Source: Macrosoma leucophasiata (lineage: Eukaryota > Arthropoda > Insecta > Lepidoptera > Hedylidae). Taken from it: 64,000 nucleotides of DNA. Positions 29,286-40,120 of this stretch are shown here, piece after piece. Made by a program: the position numbers and the translations under genes. Every line of letters begins with the position of its first letter. Position 1 is the stretch's first letter. The stretch covers positions 1,012,001 to 1,076,000 of the forward strand of contig JAWQUS010000003.1 of the NCBI GenBank assembly GCA_036365455.1, given 5' to 3'. The notes below the pieces were generated by a model. The model ran no database searches, was not told the DNA's origin, and saw only the letters and a list, made by a program, of their open reading frames with translations.

Positions 29286-29800
29286 ATTTAATTACTAGTG
29301 GCTCACCCCGGCTTTGGGTGCAATGAATGTAATACAGCCAGTGTCGGATTAGCCTTAAAGCAGGAGGCAGCAAATGCTACGGGCCCCGCGAATTGGGTGG
29401 CCCCGCGCCTGTGCCCAAAAAAACCACAAATATGTAAAATATGTAATACACCTTAACTATTCTCAAAGTGAGCGTTGGCCACACTGTAATGATATAGGTA
29501 TATTATTATGTTCCAAGTTGGCAATACCACAATACTTACAGGGGGAATCCCTTAATATTGTTTTCGATTCAGATTCGTAAATGTTCTGTTTTATTTACAT
29601 CCTAAATTTCAGTAGGAAATGTAACTTTTGCTACGGGCCCCGCGCCAGCTTTATCCGGCACTGAATAGCCTATATGAATCAGTGAAGATGCAGCTTTATA
29701 ATGGTGAAAGAAATTCAAATCAGTCCATTAGTTTTTGTGTGAAAACGTTACAAATATACATACAAAAACAAATGTTTCCTCTTTATATAAGTATAGATTA
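29286..29800 (+). repeat. Family E-like repeat split by a hAT-like element
   Basis: GGCTCACCCCGGCTTTGGGT (29300) and TCAGTGAAGATGCAGCTTTA (29678) belong to one repeat, as at 9222-9320. Between them a 325-bp element (29339-29663) has ends CAGTGTCGGATTAGC and GCTTTATCCGGCACTG, hAT-style. An exact 8-bp duplication is not visible. Confidence 0.6.
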
Positions 29801-29865
29801 TCTAGAAAGAAAGAGTTCCTATTTATGAAGTGTATGGGTCACAGTATGCGCTAACCATAAATGTT

Positions 29866-29988
29866 TTTTTTTTTAATGTAAGGTGGTAAACAAGCGTGCA
29901 GTTCACATGGATGTTAAGTGATGACTGCAGCCAGTACACATCTACCAAAAACCAGAGGGCATAATAAAGATGTGTTGCCGCCATCATA
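29866..29988 (-). repeat. Family A repeat, truncated
   Basis: Only the tail half is present (AAGTGATGACTGCAGCCAGT); it ends abruptly. Confidence 0.65.
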
Positions 29989-30077
29989 ATTTAAAAAAAT
30001 ATATAGAAAACAGAAACGTTTTGTTTGTAATTTCGCGATGTTTCTATCAAGTCTGTTCCATTATTTTATAGAAAACT

Positions 30078-30594
30078 GTTTTTTTTATGTAATGAAAGTG
30101 GCAAACAATGCTTGCAGTTCACATTGATGTTAAGTGATTACTGCAGCCTATAGACACTTACACAAAGATCAGAGGTCAGAATGCAGATGCGTTGCCACTC
30201 CTGAGGCCTAAGGTGTTATGCTTCTGTGCCGGAAATTACAAGGCCCTACATAACCACCTGACCGGAACACGATAGTGCTGAACACTACCATTTAGCGGCA
30301 TATTATGTAGCGGTATATTAGGTAATGCGGTGGTGCCTACGCCCGCGAGCTCCGCCACTGGTTAGTCTAGCGGTGTGAGATGACCGTTTGATTCGAAGGG
30401 TCGCGGGTTCGATCCCCGCACCGGGACAAATATTTGTATGGCCTACAGATATTTGTTTCGGGTCTGGGTGATTGTGTATGTGTTGTATGTGTACAACGGC
30501 ACCCACGACACAGGTTTATACCTACTGTGGGGCTGTGAGTGTAAGCGTATTTTATTTATTTTATTTTTATTTATTTACTGGAGCCCTACCACCA
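30078..30594 (-). repeat. Family A repeat split by SINE C
   Basis: A near-consensus minus copy up to CGAGCTCCGCCACTGG (30362), interrupted by SINE C, resuming as GAGCCCTACCACCA at about 30580. ACTGG may be the short target duplication. Confidence 0.7.
30361..30576 (+). mobile_element. tRNA-headed SINE (family C)
   Basis: Head GGTTAGTCTAGCGGTGTGAG and GGGTTCGATCCCCGCACCGG, body ACAACGGCACCCACGACACA, tail GTAAGCGTATTTTATTTATT. The T-rich end suggests A/T-rich priming. Confidence 0.85.
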
Positions 30595-30768
30595 ATGAGT
30601 TGTTTGTTTTAGTTTTAATCGTTTATCGACACCGCTGCTTCGTGCCAGTCCAGACTGATATATAGCTATCGGACGTTGAATCATGCACGGTAATTACTAA
30701 TATTTATGTGATTATTAATGTCTGTCCCACATTTTCTGTTGTAACTATTGATTGCTATTAAAGAAAAT

Positions 30769-31640
30769 GTCTCAGTAGCCTAGTGTTAGCAAGCCACTAC
30801 TCGGACTGGAGGTAATACGTTATGTAAAGGGGAAATGAGACATTCTACTGATATACTTTTTACATTAGTTTAGTTTTATCTTGTTTGACATGTATATCAA
30901 TTGTTGTTCAAATAAATTTATTTTGTTCGTTTTTGACGTGTCTTATGAGGTGCCTGTCACCCTAAATGAACAAATGAGTTTCTGATTCTGATTCTGTTAT
31001 ACGGATATGTCAACGCCCAGGACACCGATACTCTCTTTTTACTGGTGGTAGAGCACCAGTGACGGAGCTCGCGGGCGTAGGCACCACCGCATTACCTAAT
31101 ATACTTGCCGCTAAATGGTAGTGTTCAGCACTATCGTGTTCCGGTCAGGTGGTAATGTACGGCCCTGTAATTTCCGGCACAGAGGCATAACACCTTAGGC
31201 CTCAGGAGTGGTAACGCATCTGCATTTTGACCTTGGTCTTTGTGTGGGTGTCTATAGGCTGCAGTCATCACTTAACATCAATGTGAACTGCATGCTTGTT
31301 TGCCACTCCCATAACATTAAAAAAAAAAAAAACTCTACCCACAACGAGCGGAGTACCCTGTAACTGTGGTGCTACAATGATTGGATTTTTTTTTCAATCA
31401 TCAGAGATATCGGTGTAAAATCCTTCATCTCTGGTTCTATTGGGATTTCTTCATTTTCTGTAAGTAACTAAGTACCTCGGAGTTTGGTAATGTGCCCGGA
31501 GATGTCAACAGGCGCGCTACCTGTTACATGAGTCAAAACGTAACCGGCGAATCGTGGGTGTTTGCATGTATGCTTTAATGCATACGTTTACCTATCTCTG
31601 CCTACCTCTTCGGAGATTACAGGCGTGAAGTTACGTTACG
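30769..31640 (+). repeat. SINE D copy broken up by a LINE tail and a family A repeat
   Basis: A SINE D head (CTCAGTAGCCTAGTGTTAGC, 30769-30812) and a SINE D body and end (31405-31640) flank a LINE 3' end with ATTCTG tail (30832-31005) and a near-consensus family A copy (31040-31331). This suggests one old SINE with later insertions. Confidence 0.6.
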
Positions 31641-31714
31641 TTACATTTGTCTGATTCCCTAGTATGTGCTCGAGTGCAGAAAATACAATATAGGTACTAA
31701 AATTACAATTTTCT

Positions 31715-32016
31715 TTACTGGTGGTAGAATTCCAGTTAAGAGCTCGAGGGCGTATGCACCACCGCATTACCTACCTAAGCTATCTGCCGTCAAATGATAG
31801 TGTTCTGGTTGATGGTAATGTATGGCCCCGTAATCTACTATCTAAAAAACTAATCTATCAAAAAACTAAAAAAAAACTATCACAGAGACAAAACAACTAA
31901 GGTCTCAGGGGTGGCAACGCATCTGCATTTTGACCTTTGTGTAAGTGTCTATAGGCTGTAGTCATCACTTAACATTAATGTGAACTGCTTGTTTGCCACC
32001 TTCCTTGCATTAAAAA
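31715..32016 (+). repeat. Family A repeat, diverged
   Basis: Head ACTGGTGGTAGAATTCCAGT; body with a local duplication of ATCTACTATCTAAAAAACTA; tail GTTTGCCACCTTCCTTGC. Confidence 0.7.
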
Positions 32017-32329
32017 AAACGTATTATTTTTTATTGTGTCGGTCAGAACGGAAGCTGTATCAGCTCGCACGCTCGGCCTTGGTTACGATTAATTTCAAGA
32101 GCCAAACTAGTTTTTTTAATTATTACTCGAGCATACGTAATTTAATACAATTCAACATGTTTCAACGGAACCGGTTATGTGTTGAGGATTAATTACTATT
32201 TTAGTTCTTGGACATCAACAAAGAGATGTCATAAGACAGCAAAAACACCTGTTTTGAGAAAAAAAATAGTTCTTTCGGAATATGTTATTTGTTTTTTAAT
32301 CCTTATACAGTCTACAGCAGCAGACTTGT

Positions 32330-32503
32330 GGTCAGGAGTTTGGTAATATGCCCGGACATGTCAATAGGTACCTAGGCTCGCCATCGGTGACAGGTGGGTC
32401 AAAATGTAACCGGCTACTCGTGGCCGTGTTTTTATATGTATGCTTGAATGCACGCATTTAATTACCTCTGCCTACCTCTTCGGAGACTACAGGCGTGAAG
32501 ATA
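32330..32503 (+). repeat. SINE D, 3' part
   Basis: GAGTTTGGTAATATGCCCGG … CTCTTCGGAGACTACAGGC. The tRNA-like head is absent. Confidence 0.6.
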
Positions 32504-34049
32504 CGTTTTTCGCTTATACAGTCGACTTCAATTCTTCGGAGCAATGAGAAAAATAACCATAATACAGTCAGCCCCATCAACTCGCGAGAATAATATGACA
32601 ATTGATTTAAATTGTTCACACGCCGCCGGCGGTCTCTCATGTCTTGACGGTTTATAATAAAATAAAGAATCGTCAAAAAATACTAAATAATGAAAATAGG
32701 TACCAACATAATCTCTTTTACAAACGTACAAGATAAGTCAAACGAAAAGAATAATGAGACATTCTTAATTCACTCAGCTGAAATCAATCATTAGATTCAC
32801 ACAAAACATAGTAATTACCCCAAAATGTACACTTTCCACATAGATCCGAGTTGCGTGAAATGCACTTGGTACTTATCCGAGTGACTCGTCACTTTACTCA
32901 CTTTGGTCATTGTCACTTCACTAGATAACTCGACACAAGTCTATTGTCGCTGGGACGCGCGCCCACTCACTGCACTCTCGCTGATAACCGATAATTATTT
33001 TATATTTAGATAAAAAATATTGCGAGCAAAGTCGATCGATATAGCACCGTCGCGGCAAAGGATTAAAAAAATAATGCCAAAGCAAAAAAAAAATCACTTA
33101 ACGAAAAAAACTTATAACATTACTTAACTTACTGTCATAAAGTTAAATAATGAGCTAAACAAAGTTATGCATCAGAACGAAATACCTTGTAGATTTATGA
33201 TTAACGTAATAAGTACTAAAAACGAAACGCATTGTCTACACACGGATACAAAAGAAATGCTTAAAATTGACATCAAACATACAATAGTCGATAAATCGTT
33301 TTAAAAAACACATTCGCAACCAAAGAAAAAGAAAGACGAACTAGCAAATTAAAAATTCAATGATATACTATTTATTCAACGGTCGCGAGTTACAGAAAAA
33401 CTAGTTAGGTAAGTTTTTGTGTACGTTTTTATTCTAAATGTAGTTTACATTTTAAAAATTAAAGTGTATTGCGGTATGTATGAAAAAAAAATTCAAGTCA
33501 TGTTCAAGTGTATGTACAATAGCAAATTATAGAGCTGTACAAAATGATAATGAATGATCCTCTAGCTCAGAGGTTCCCAAACTATTTTTCTTGTAGACCC
33601 TAGACTTGTAGAAAAGACCTAAACTCGCGACCATTGGGATCTCTAGTCTAGCTGTTCTCCCAACTGAGCTTTCTTTACCAAATTTGATGGAACTGTCAAA
33701 CTTGCCTCTGTTAACATTGACTCCGTATTTAAACAATTTAAAAAATAAAATATTCTAGATTTCTAAAGTGGAAAAGTGTAAAGTGCCATAAGGCTGTGTG
33801 ATTAACATCTTAAATTGCAGACAAAAGCGCAAAAAACTGTATACTTTGTCACCGTTAGTGTTTGTTTTCGTGTTTTCAATCGAAACTGTAATCGACCCAA
33901 TTACACATCTTAAAAAGAGCACATACCTATAGTCCGCCATCAAGACTCATTGAACAAAGTGTACAAGTGCAAATAAAGAATAAAAATGCAAGTTAATTAA
34001 ATGAAGTAAACGGACATTATAATAAAAGTGACAATAAAGCAGCAAAAAA
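32504..34049. other. Unassigned intron DNA with a decayed tRNA-like unit
   Basis: About 1.5 kb, mostly without shared repeats. 33595-33672 is a minus-strand, decayed family B unit (complement of AAAGCTCAGTTGGGAGAACA). A GC-richer patch at 32930-32975 was considered as a first exon and rejected because the 5' exon is at 50.1k. Confidence 0.4.
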
Positions 34050-34245
34050 CTGGTTGCCTGTAAAGTCGGTTTTACGGGCGAAGATTTTACGTGACAACGT
34101 CTTTTTCTCGGTAGAAAGGCATTCGCCGGTCCGGCAGGCCTCTCTCTCGTTCGGTGACTCATCGTTACGTTACCGGGCGTTACACTTTTTCATGAGTGAC
34201 TCCGAGCCGCAACCTAATTTAAGACGTTGTCACGTCAAAAAAATA
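34050..34245 (+). mobile_element. Short nonautonomous element with ACGTGACAACGTC ends
   Basis: ACGTGACAACGTC at 34090 and GACGTTGTCACGT at 34222 are exact inverted repeats enclosing CGGTAGAAAGGCATTCGCCG. The sequence outside (GTAAAGTCGGTTTTACGGGC) may belong to the same element. A local ORF is incidental. Confidence 0.5.
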
Positions 34246-34480
34246 TAAAAACTATACCCACATTTACCCAAACTTTCTGAAAAAGTAATATTATGCAACA
34301 CTTGATATATTTCATCGGTTTAGTAACATGACGAATGGTGTAGTTGGTTGCGGCATGGTTTATATCATATTATCGCAGCGCACCGGGGATCGAGACCTAG
34401 AACTGTACATAACATCCGACTGCTGCTTTTTGTGACAGACGCCTTTTTTTGTTGTTTGTTTTTTATTTTTTTGACTAAAC

Positions 34481-35654
34481 ATGGATTCAGCAACAAAGAA
34501 CATCACTTTAAGGAATAAACCCAAAATTCAAGTTGATATAAGTTCTGACTCATGTGACTATAATAGTCTTGAATCGTCACCAAATGCCAGTATTTCAAGC
34601 TTGCCGGACTTGTCAAAAGTAATCTTACACACTGAAGTTAATGAAATAGGACTCGAAATCGAGAGATTAAGGAATGAACTACAGATAGCGACATCGGAAA
34701 TTGATAATTTGAATCAACAAAACAACGAGCTTAAAAGAACAAAGTAATAAGACAAAAATCAAAAATTGAGCAGCTTACCTTGATATGCAATACTACTGCT
34801 TCACCCCTCGTATCTAAGAGTACAATAAAGAAATCAAATCGAATGATAAAAAAAGGAGATTATATTCTATTGACAACGGTGAAACTTTTGAAACAATGCA
34901 AGATAGTTTCAGCGAATTAAATACAAATGTTGATAAACAGGTTCATCAAGAATGTGTTGATACTGATGTAAACATGACTCGTCTGGTAATAAACGACAAT
35001 ACCCTACGGTCTCCGGGTACTCACGTAACTATGAGCGAAAACAGCATTACTGCTAGTCAAAGAGATGAAATGTCGACTCCAAAAGAAATCAAGAATCGTG
35101 TCCTAATATTGGCGGATGAAAATTACGTTAATGTTAGGCAGCAACTACAACACTTCCTCGGATCTTCATATTTTGTGTCCTCTGTGGTGAAAATGGGGGC
35201 TTCTACTGATAAGTTATTAGAGTTTATTGCGGAGCTATCAAAAGATTTTACCAAATCAGATAACATCGTAATAGCTACCGGTAACAACGACAAAAATCCC
35301 TTGAAATTGCAATCTTTTTTATATACGTTCCTAGCTAAACTTTCTAATACCAATATTGTAATTTCAGACATAATTCGTAGTAGATATTTAGCACTTTTTA
35401 AATTGCGTGAAACTTTTAGCTTTATAAGCAATCAATTTGACCATGTATCATTTGTAAATCTTTCCCAACCATGCTCTAGATTACAGTACAAACAAATAAT
35501 AAGCCGATTCGTATTGAGAGAGATTCTTCGATGTAGTTACCGCATTAATTATGCAATGTATGCCTCAAATGAGCCACTGCTCTACTCTGTATCTAAGTCG
35601 ACGCAAACGGATGACAACACTTTCATTCGAATTATTAACTTCGACAAGAATTAA
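34481..35654 (+). pseudogene. LINE ORF1 (coiled coil plus SGNH-esterase-like domain), broken
   Basis: The first part (34481-34747) starts MDSATKNITLRNKPKIQVDI and ends in a coiled-coil-like stretch (IGLEIERLRNELQIATSEID) at a stop codon; frame is lost until 34896. The second part (to 35654) reads like an SGNH-fold esterase domain: VLILADENYVNVRQQL at the position of the nucleophile block, VKMGASTDKLLEFI, and NIVIATGNND at the glycine/asparagine block. The usual GDS nucleophile motif appears as ADE, so the serine is absent and catalysis would be lost. ORF1 proteins of CR1-like LINEs bind RNA, and many carry this esterase-type domain. Confidence 0.65.
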
Positions 35655-35702
35655 TATGTTTCAAAAGCAATACAAACACAAAATGATATTAGTATAACTA
35701 AA

Positions 35703-38266
35703 ATGTGCTCCGCGGAAACTCAGACTGATGATGTGATGAATAACAATTTTTTCGTGAATAAAAATAATTTTAGAATATTTCATCAAAATGTGCAGGGTCT
35801 GAAATCAAAAATATACGAAATAGAAATATTAATTGAATCAATGAATTTCAATATACTTTGCTTTACAGAGACTTTCATTAAATCAGAACGAGCTGGATTC
35901 ATAAAATTTCAAAATTATCAGCTAGCATCACATTTTTCAAGAAAAGAGATTTCTAGAGGTGGGGTTAATATTTATATAGGTAATTAAATAAAATATAATA
36001 ATCTTGAATGGATATCAAAATTGAGTATTGAGGTGCATTTTGAAAGTTGTGGAATCTATTTGCCTGATTTAAATGTTATTGTGATAGGTATACACAGATT
36101 AACGAAAGGTGACTTACAAACTTTCATATCAATGCTGGACATCATGTTGAAAAAAATATTTATTAAATCTAGTATTATTAATGCTAAGAAACGGTTAATT
36201 ATAGCAGGTGATTTTAATATTAATATTCTTGTTTCTAAAAAGTGGACGAAAACTTTCAGATCTTTATTGAGTAAATATAATCTGCAATTTTCAATAAATG
36301 AACCCACGAGAATTAATGAGTCATCTGCCACTTGTCTAGATAATATAATAACTAACTATAAAAATTATGAAGCTAAAGTACTAAACTTAGGCATTTCAGA
36401 CCATACTGGACAATGTTTGGCTATTTCTTCTACTTTGGGTTTCAAAGAGAGATATTGGTTCGTGGCAAAAAGACATATTGATAAATACATGGATGTGTTT
36501 TTAAAATATTTATCACAAGTACCCTTTTCAGAGGTTTATAAAAAGACAGAAGTTAATCTTGCTTATGGGGCTTTTATTCGTTTATTTTTATTAATTTTTG
36601 ACTTGTGTATTCCTACAGAAATGATTAAGTTAACTTACAAAAAACAACTTATGTGGAAAACTAAGGGATTGCATAGATCCTGCAAGACTAAAAGACATTT
36701 ATATATGAAAACCTATAAACTACCGAATAAAAAAGAAAATACTGAGTACAAACTCTATACCCATTATAGTAAACTCCTAAAAAAGTTATTAGAAAAACTA
36801 TCAAAATTTACAATAGTAAACTCATTGATCAAAGTACTAACAAAACTAAAGCTACATGGGGAGTTATAAAACAGCAATCGACTTCTACAAACAATATCAA
36901 ACCCACTATTGAATTAATTGAAGTAGATAGTGAAGTCATTACCAAGCCCATTGATATATCTCAAGCTTTTAATAACTATTTTACTAACCAAAATACCAGT
37001 ATCATTTCTTCAGACCAGATTAATCCATGTTTCTTGCAAAGAAATAATAAAAGTATTTTCTTAGACCCTGTCGACAAGTTTGAAATCATTAAAATTGTTA
37101 AGCATTTGAGAAATACAAAAAGTTCAGGCAATGATAAAATTTCCATCCAATAGATCAAAGCTTGTATAGAGATTATAGCTGAACCGCTTGTTTATATAAT
37201 AAATTTAATGATTGAGAGTGCAATATTCCCAGATGACTTAAAGATAGCTCATGTTAAACCAATTTACAAGAAAGGATTAAAAAAGGATATATGTAATTAT
37301 AGGCCTATTGCTTTACTGCCAGCTTTCTCTAAAATCTTTGAAATGGTAATGTATAATAGACTACTAAAATTTCTAATTAAATGTAGCATTTTGCATAAGA
37401 ATCAATTTGGTTTTCAAAAAGGGAAATCGACGACAACGGCAATTTTTCGAATTCTTAAAGATATTTGGGATAACATTAACAACAAAGTACCTACTGTTGC
37501 TTTATTTCTAGATATGTCACGTGCTTTTGACTGTGTGATTCATAAAACTCTGCTTAACCAACTGGAATACTTAGGTGTCAGAGGTGTTGCTTTAGAATTA
37601 TTTGAAAGTTATTTGTCTAATAGAAAACAAGCAGTTGTTATTGAATATTATAATAGTAAAGAAAAAACATTGAAAGAAGTAGTATCCGATTATGAACTGG
37701 TAAAGCTAGGTGTGCCCCAAGGAAGCATACTTGGACCCCTGCTGTTCTTTGTTTATATTAATGAACTTCCGAATGTTACTGACCATTTATGTGTGATGTT
37801 TGCTGATGATGCCACGATATTCTTTTCAGGAGAAAATCATTGTCTTCATGAATTTGAAAATGAGATCAATCAGACCTTGTATAGTTTGGTAGAATGGTTA
37901 AAAAGATTAAATTTGAGTGTAAATGCTTCTAAAACCAAAATAATGCATCTAAGAAATTACAGAACGCAAAGATTTCATCTTAATATTTCAGAATCAAATA
38001 CGCAAATAGACATTGTGAATGACTCAAATTTTCTTGGTGTAACACTTGACGAACACTTAAATTGGAAAAGTCACATCGACAAAATTAATAACAAACTGTC
38101 TCGTTGCTGTTATATGTTGTCGGTCCTTACAGGGGTCACATCGGAAGGAGTTACGCGCAGTGGTCATGTGTATCCTCTACTAACTTATGGAATAATTTAT
38201 TGGGGCAATTCAGTAAATGTTAACTCTGTTTTTATTATGCAGAAGAATTGTCTTCGTACAATCTAA
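35703..38266 (+). pseudogene. LINE ORF2 (endonuclease plus reverse transcriptase), broken
   Basis: The endonuclease starts at 35775 with FRIFHQNVQGLKSK and has CFTETF (catalytic Glu region), then AGDFNIN (36207) and GISDHTGQ (36390). Frame breaks are at 35985-36020 and about 36870, and an in-frame TAG is at 37152 inside IPSNDKIS-type sequence. The RT part (37208-38266) has KPIYKKG, NYRPIALLPAFSKIFE, NQFGF, LDMSRAFDCV, VPQGSILGPLLF and catalytic FADD (residues 198-201 of that ORF). The C-terminus (IIYWGNS) runs to a stop just before the LTR insertion. Multiple lesions make it inactive. Confidence 0.85.
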
Positions 38267-38311
38267 AGAATGCACAGTACTGAATCTTTACGTTAAATTT
38301 TTAAGGATAAA

Positions 38312-38497
38312 TGTGGGAATTGTCGGATGCAAGGGACGGAACGTAAGGATGAGCGAGCGAGAGATGAGATGAGTGAATGAAAGAGGGAGAGATAATAGGA
38401 AGATGGCGGAAAGTGAAGGATGTGTTACGTGGAGCTAAAAATAAATAAGTGTTTCAAGAGTTTTCTGGCTTTTACTTCCAACACACACCACCCCACA
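38312..38497 (+). repeat. 5' LTR
   Basis: 186 bp, TGTGGGAATTGTCGG at the start and CACCACCCCACA at the end. It has no TATA box; an AAAAATAAATAAG sequence near its 3' third may serve for polyadenylation in the other copy. It matches 43486-43671 at every position as read. Confidence 0.95.
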
Positions 38498-38501
38498 ACT
38501 T

Positions 38502-38519
38502 TGGGGGCTCGTCCGGGAT
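38502..38519 (+). promoter_or_regulatory. Primer-binding site, tRNA-Pro type
   Basis: TGGGGGCTCGTCCGGGAT, 4 bp after the LTR, is an 18-nt complement to the 3' end of tRNA-Pro, the same primer site as in murine gammaretroviruses. Minus-strand DNA synthesis would start here. Confidence 0.9.
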
Positions 38520-38689
38520 GGTGTTTGCGAAGTAAAAAGTGTGGCGAAATATTACTACGACGAGACGTGTGCGCCGATGGCGGCATGTTGTGAAGATAGG
38601 ACGACGATAAGACGAAAATAAGACGAAAATCAAGGTGAAAAGGGATTATAAGACGACCATAAGACGATTACTAAACGACGGAATCAAGG

Positions 38690-40120
38690 ATGGCTTTAGA
38701 AAAAGACGATAGAAGTGGAAGTGGCAGCATGCTTCATGGTATGGATGGCATGGCGGCCAAGTTTTGTTTGGATGGGGTCATAGCGAAGTTCAGCGGGGAT
38801 GATAAAACATATTCCTCGGTGAAGTGGGCGCAGGACATCGACGACAACGCCGATATTTTCCAGTGGAGTACCACACAAAAATTAATAGTGGCACGTAGAT
38901 CCCTCACCGGGACTGCAGAACTATGGCTCAGGTCTGAAAAAACATTTAAGACATACGAAGATTTGAAAGCCGCCCTTCTTAGAGAATTCCCTGACATAAT
39001 TAACGCAAAAGAAATGCATGAGATTATGTCGACACGGCGAAAACGCAAAGACGAAACATATACCCAATATATGCTCATCATGAAGGAATTGGGCAAGCGC
39101 GCCAAGTTTCCCGATTATGTAGCAATACAATACATCATCGATGGGATCGACAAAGACGACGACCCATATAAAATCATGTTGTATGGTGTTACGACGTACG
39201 CGGCCTTGAAAGACAAGATACTGATTTACGAAAAAGTTAAGAATGATAAGACGAAGCAACATTCTAAACCAAAACAAGCACAGAATGCTACATATCAAAG
39301 TGGCGGTTCCAGGCGGAGTACGGGTCAAGGACGGTGCTATAATTGTGGAGAAGGGAGTCATGTGGCATCAGCGTGTCCAAATGGTGTAAAATGCTTCAAG
39401 TGTAATTCCTACGGGCATATAAGTCGCCATTGTACTCAGAAACAAGTTGTTGTGAATACGAGCGGATCCGGCGGTGATAAGAGTTCGGGTGCGGTTCGGC
39501 CCCGGTCGGCAATGTTCGGGTCACGTGGTAAAGACGAGGCAACCGTGACGCCGTCTCAAGATTATTCGACGAACGAAACGCGGTGTGAAAATAATAAAAT
39601 GTTGGTGTCATCAGAGACTTTGTGCGTGACAACGTTGGAGCAGGAACGAAACGCGGATTTGACAGGTGACAGTAATGTGTCAAGTGTACAAAGTGAGGTT
39701 ATATGTCAAGATAGTTGTGAGAATAATTTAATATCAATTAAGATTTGTGATAAGTCGATTAAGGCTTTAGTTGACACTGGATCAGAGGTAAATTTACTTT
39801 CAATGATAGCTTTTCAAAGTAGTTTCCGAAATAAAAATGTTTTGTGTAATGATCCGATTGTTTTGACCGGTCTCGGACAAACTAAAGTCTTTTCACTTGG
39901 CAAAGTACATTTAAATATCGAAATTAACTGCAAGTTGTATGAAAATGTTGTTTTTCACTTAGTACCTGTTGAAGCAATGCCGTATGAGGCAATTTTGGGT
40001 AGCAATTTCCTTAAATTATGCACTGTTTTATTTAGGGATGGATCTATAAGGTTTTTACCTGACAACTGTGACTGGTTAGGTAGGGTTGATTGTTTTACGG
40101 GGTGTGTAAATGTTTTTTAG
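38690..40120 (+). CDS. Gag-protease polyprotein (mdg3-like element)
   Basis: 476 residues. The N-terminal half is a retrotransposon Gag capsid-like region (FSGDDKTYSSVKWAQDIDDN; TGTAELWLRS; LLREFPD). Two CCHC zinc knuckles follow at residues 216-229 (CYNCGEGSHVASAC) and 235-248 (CFKCNSYGHISRHC), which bind the element RNA. An aspartic protease lies near 355-455, with active-site DTG at 362-364 (ALVDTGSEVNLLS) and the ILGSNFL flap-side motif. Protease is thus in the gag frame. The start at 38690 follows the non-coding leader after the primer site. The ORF ends in a T6 run directly before the stop; pol continues in the -1 frame. Confidence 0.93.
   Translation: MALEKDDRSGSGSMLHGMDGMAAKFCLDGVIAKFSGDDKTYSSVKWAQDIDDNADIFQWSTTQKLIVARRSLTGTAELWLRSEKTFKTYEDLKAALLREFPDIINAKEMHEIMSTRRKRKDETYTQYMLIMKELGKRAKFPDYVAIQYIIDGIDKDDDPYKIMLYGVTTYAALKDKILIYEKVKNDKTKQHSKPKQAQNATYQSGGSRRSTGQGRCYNCGEGSHVASACPNGVKCFKCNSYGHISRHCTQKQVVVNTSGSGGDKSSGAVRPRSAMFGSRGKDEATVTPSQDYSTNETRCENNKMLVSSETLCVTTLEQERNADLTGDSNVSSVQSEVICQDSCENNLISIKICDKSIKALVDTGSEVNLLSMIAFQSSFRNKNVLCNDPIVLTGLGQTKVFSLGKVHLNIEINCKLYENVVFHLVPVEAMPYEAILGSNFLKLCTVLFRDGSIRFLPDNCDWLGRVDCFTGCVNVF

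Larger units (their letters stand above)
34260..38311 (+). mobile_element. CR1-like LINE, 5' and central part
   Basis: A long but decayed LINE with an ORF1 region (34481-35654), endonuclease and reverse transcriptase region (35703-38266), and a 3' end displaced to 43672-44195 by an LTR-element insertion. Rejoining across the insertion is consistent with the 4-bp duplication TAAA at 38308-38311 and 43672-43675. The CR1/Jockey group is suggested by the two-ORF layout with an esterase-like ORF1 and by the ATTCT tail. Confidence 0.85.

Noticed and set aside
32780..33060. Unique GC-richer patch with a GTGAGT-like donor, considered as the first exon of the GRAMD1-like gene.
   Set aside because: The phase-consistent first and second exons at 50.1k and 48.5k bypass it, and its ATG frame stops quickly.
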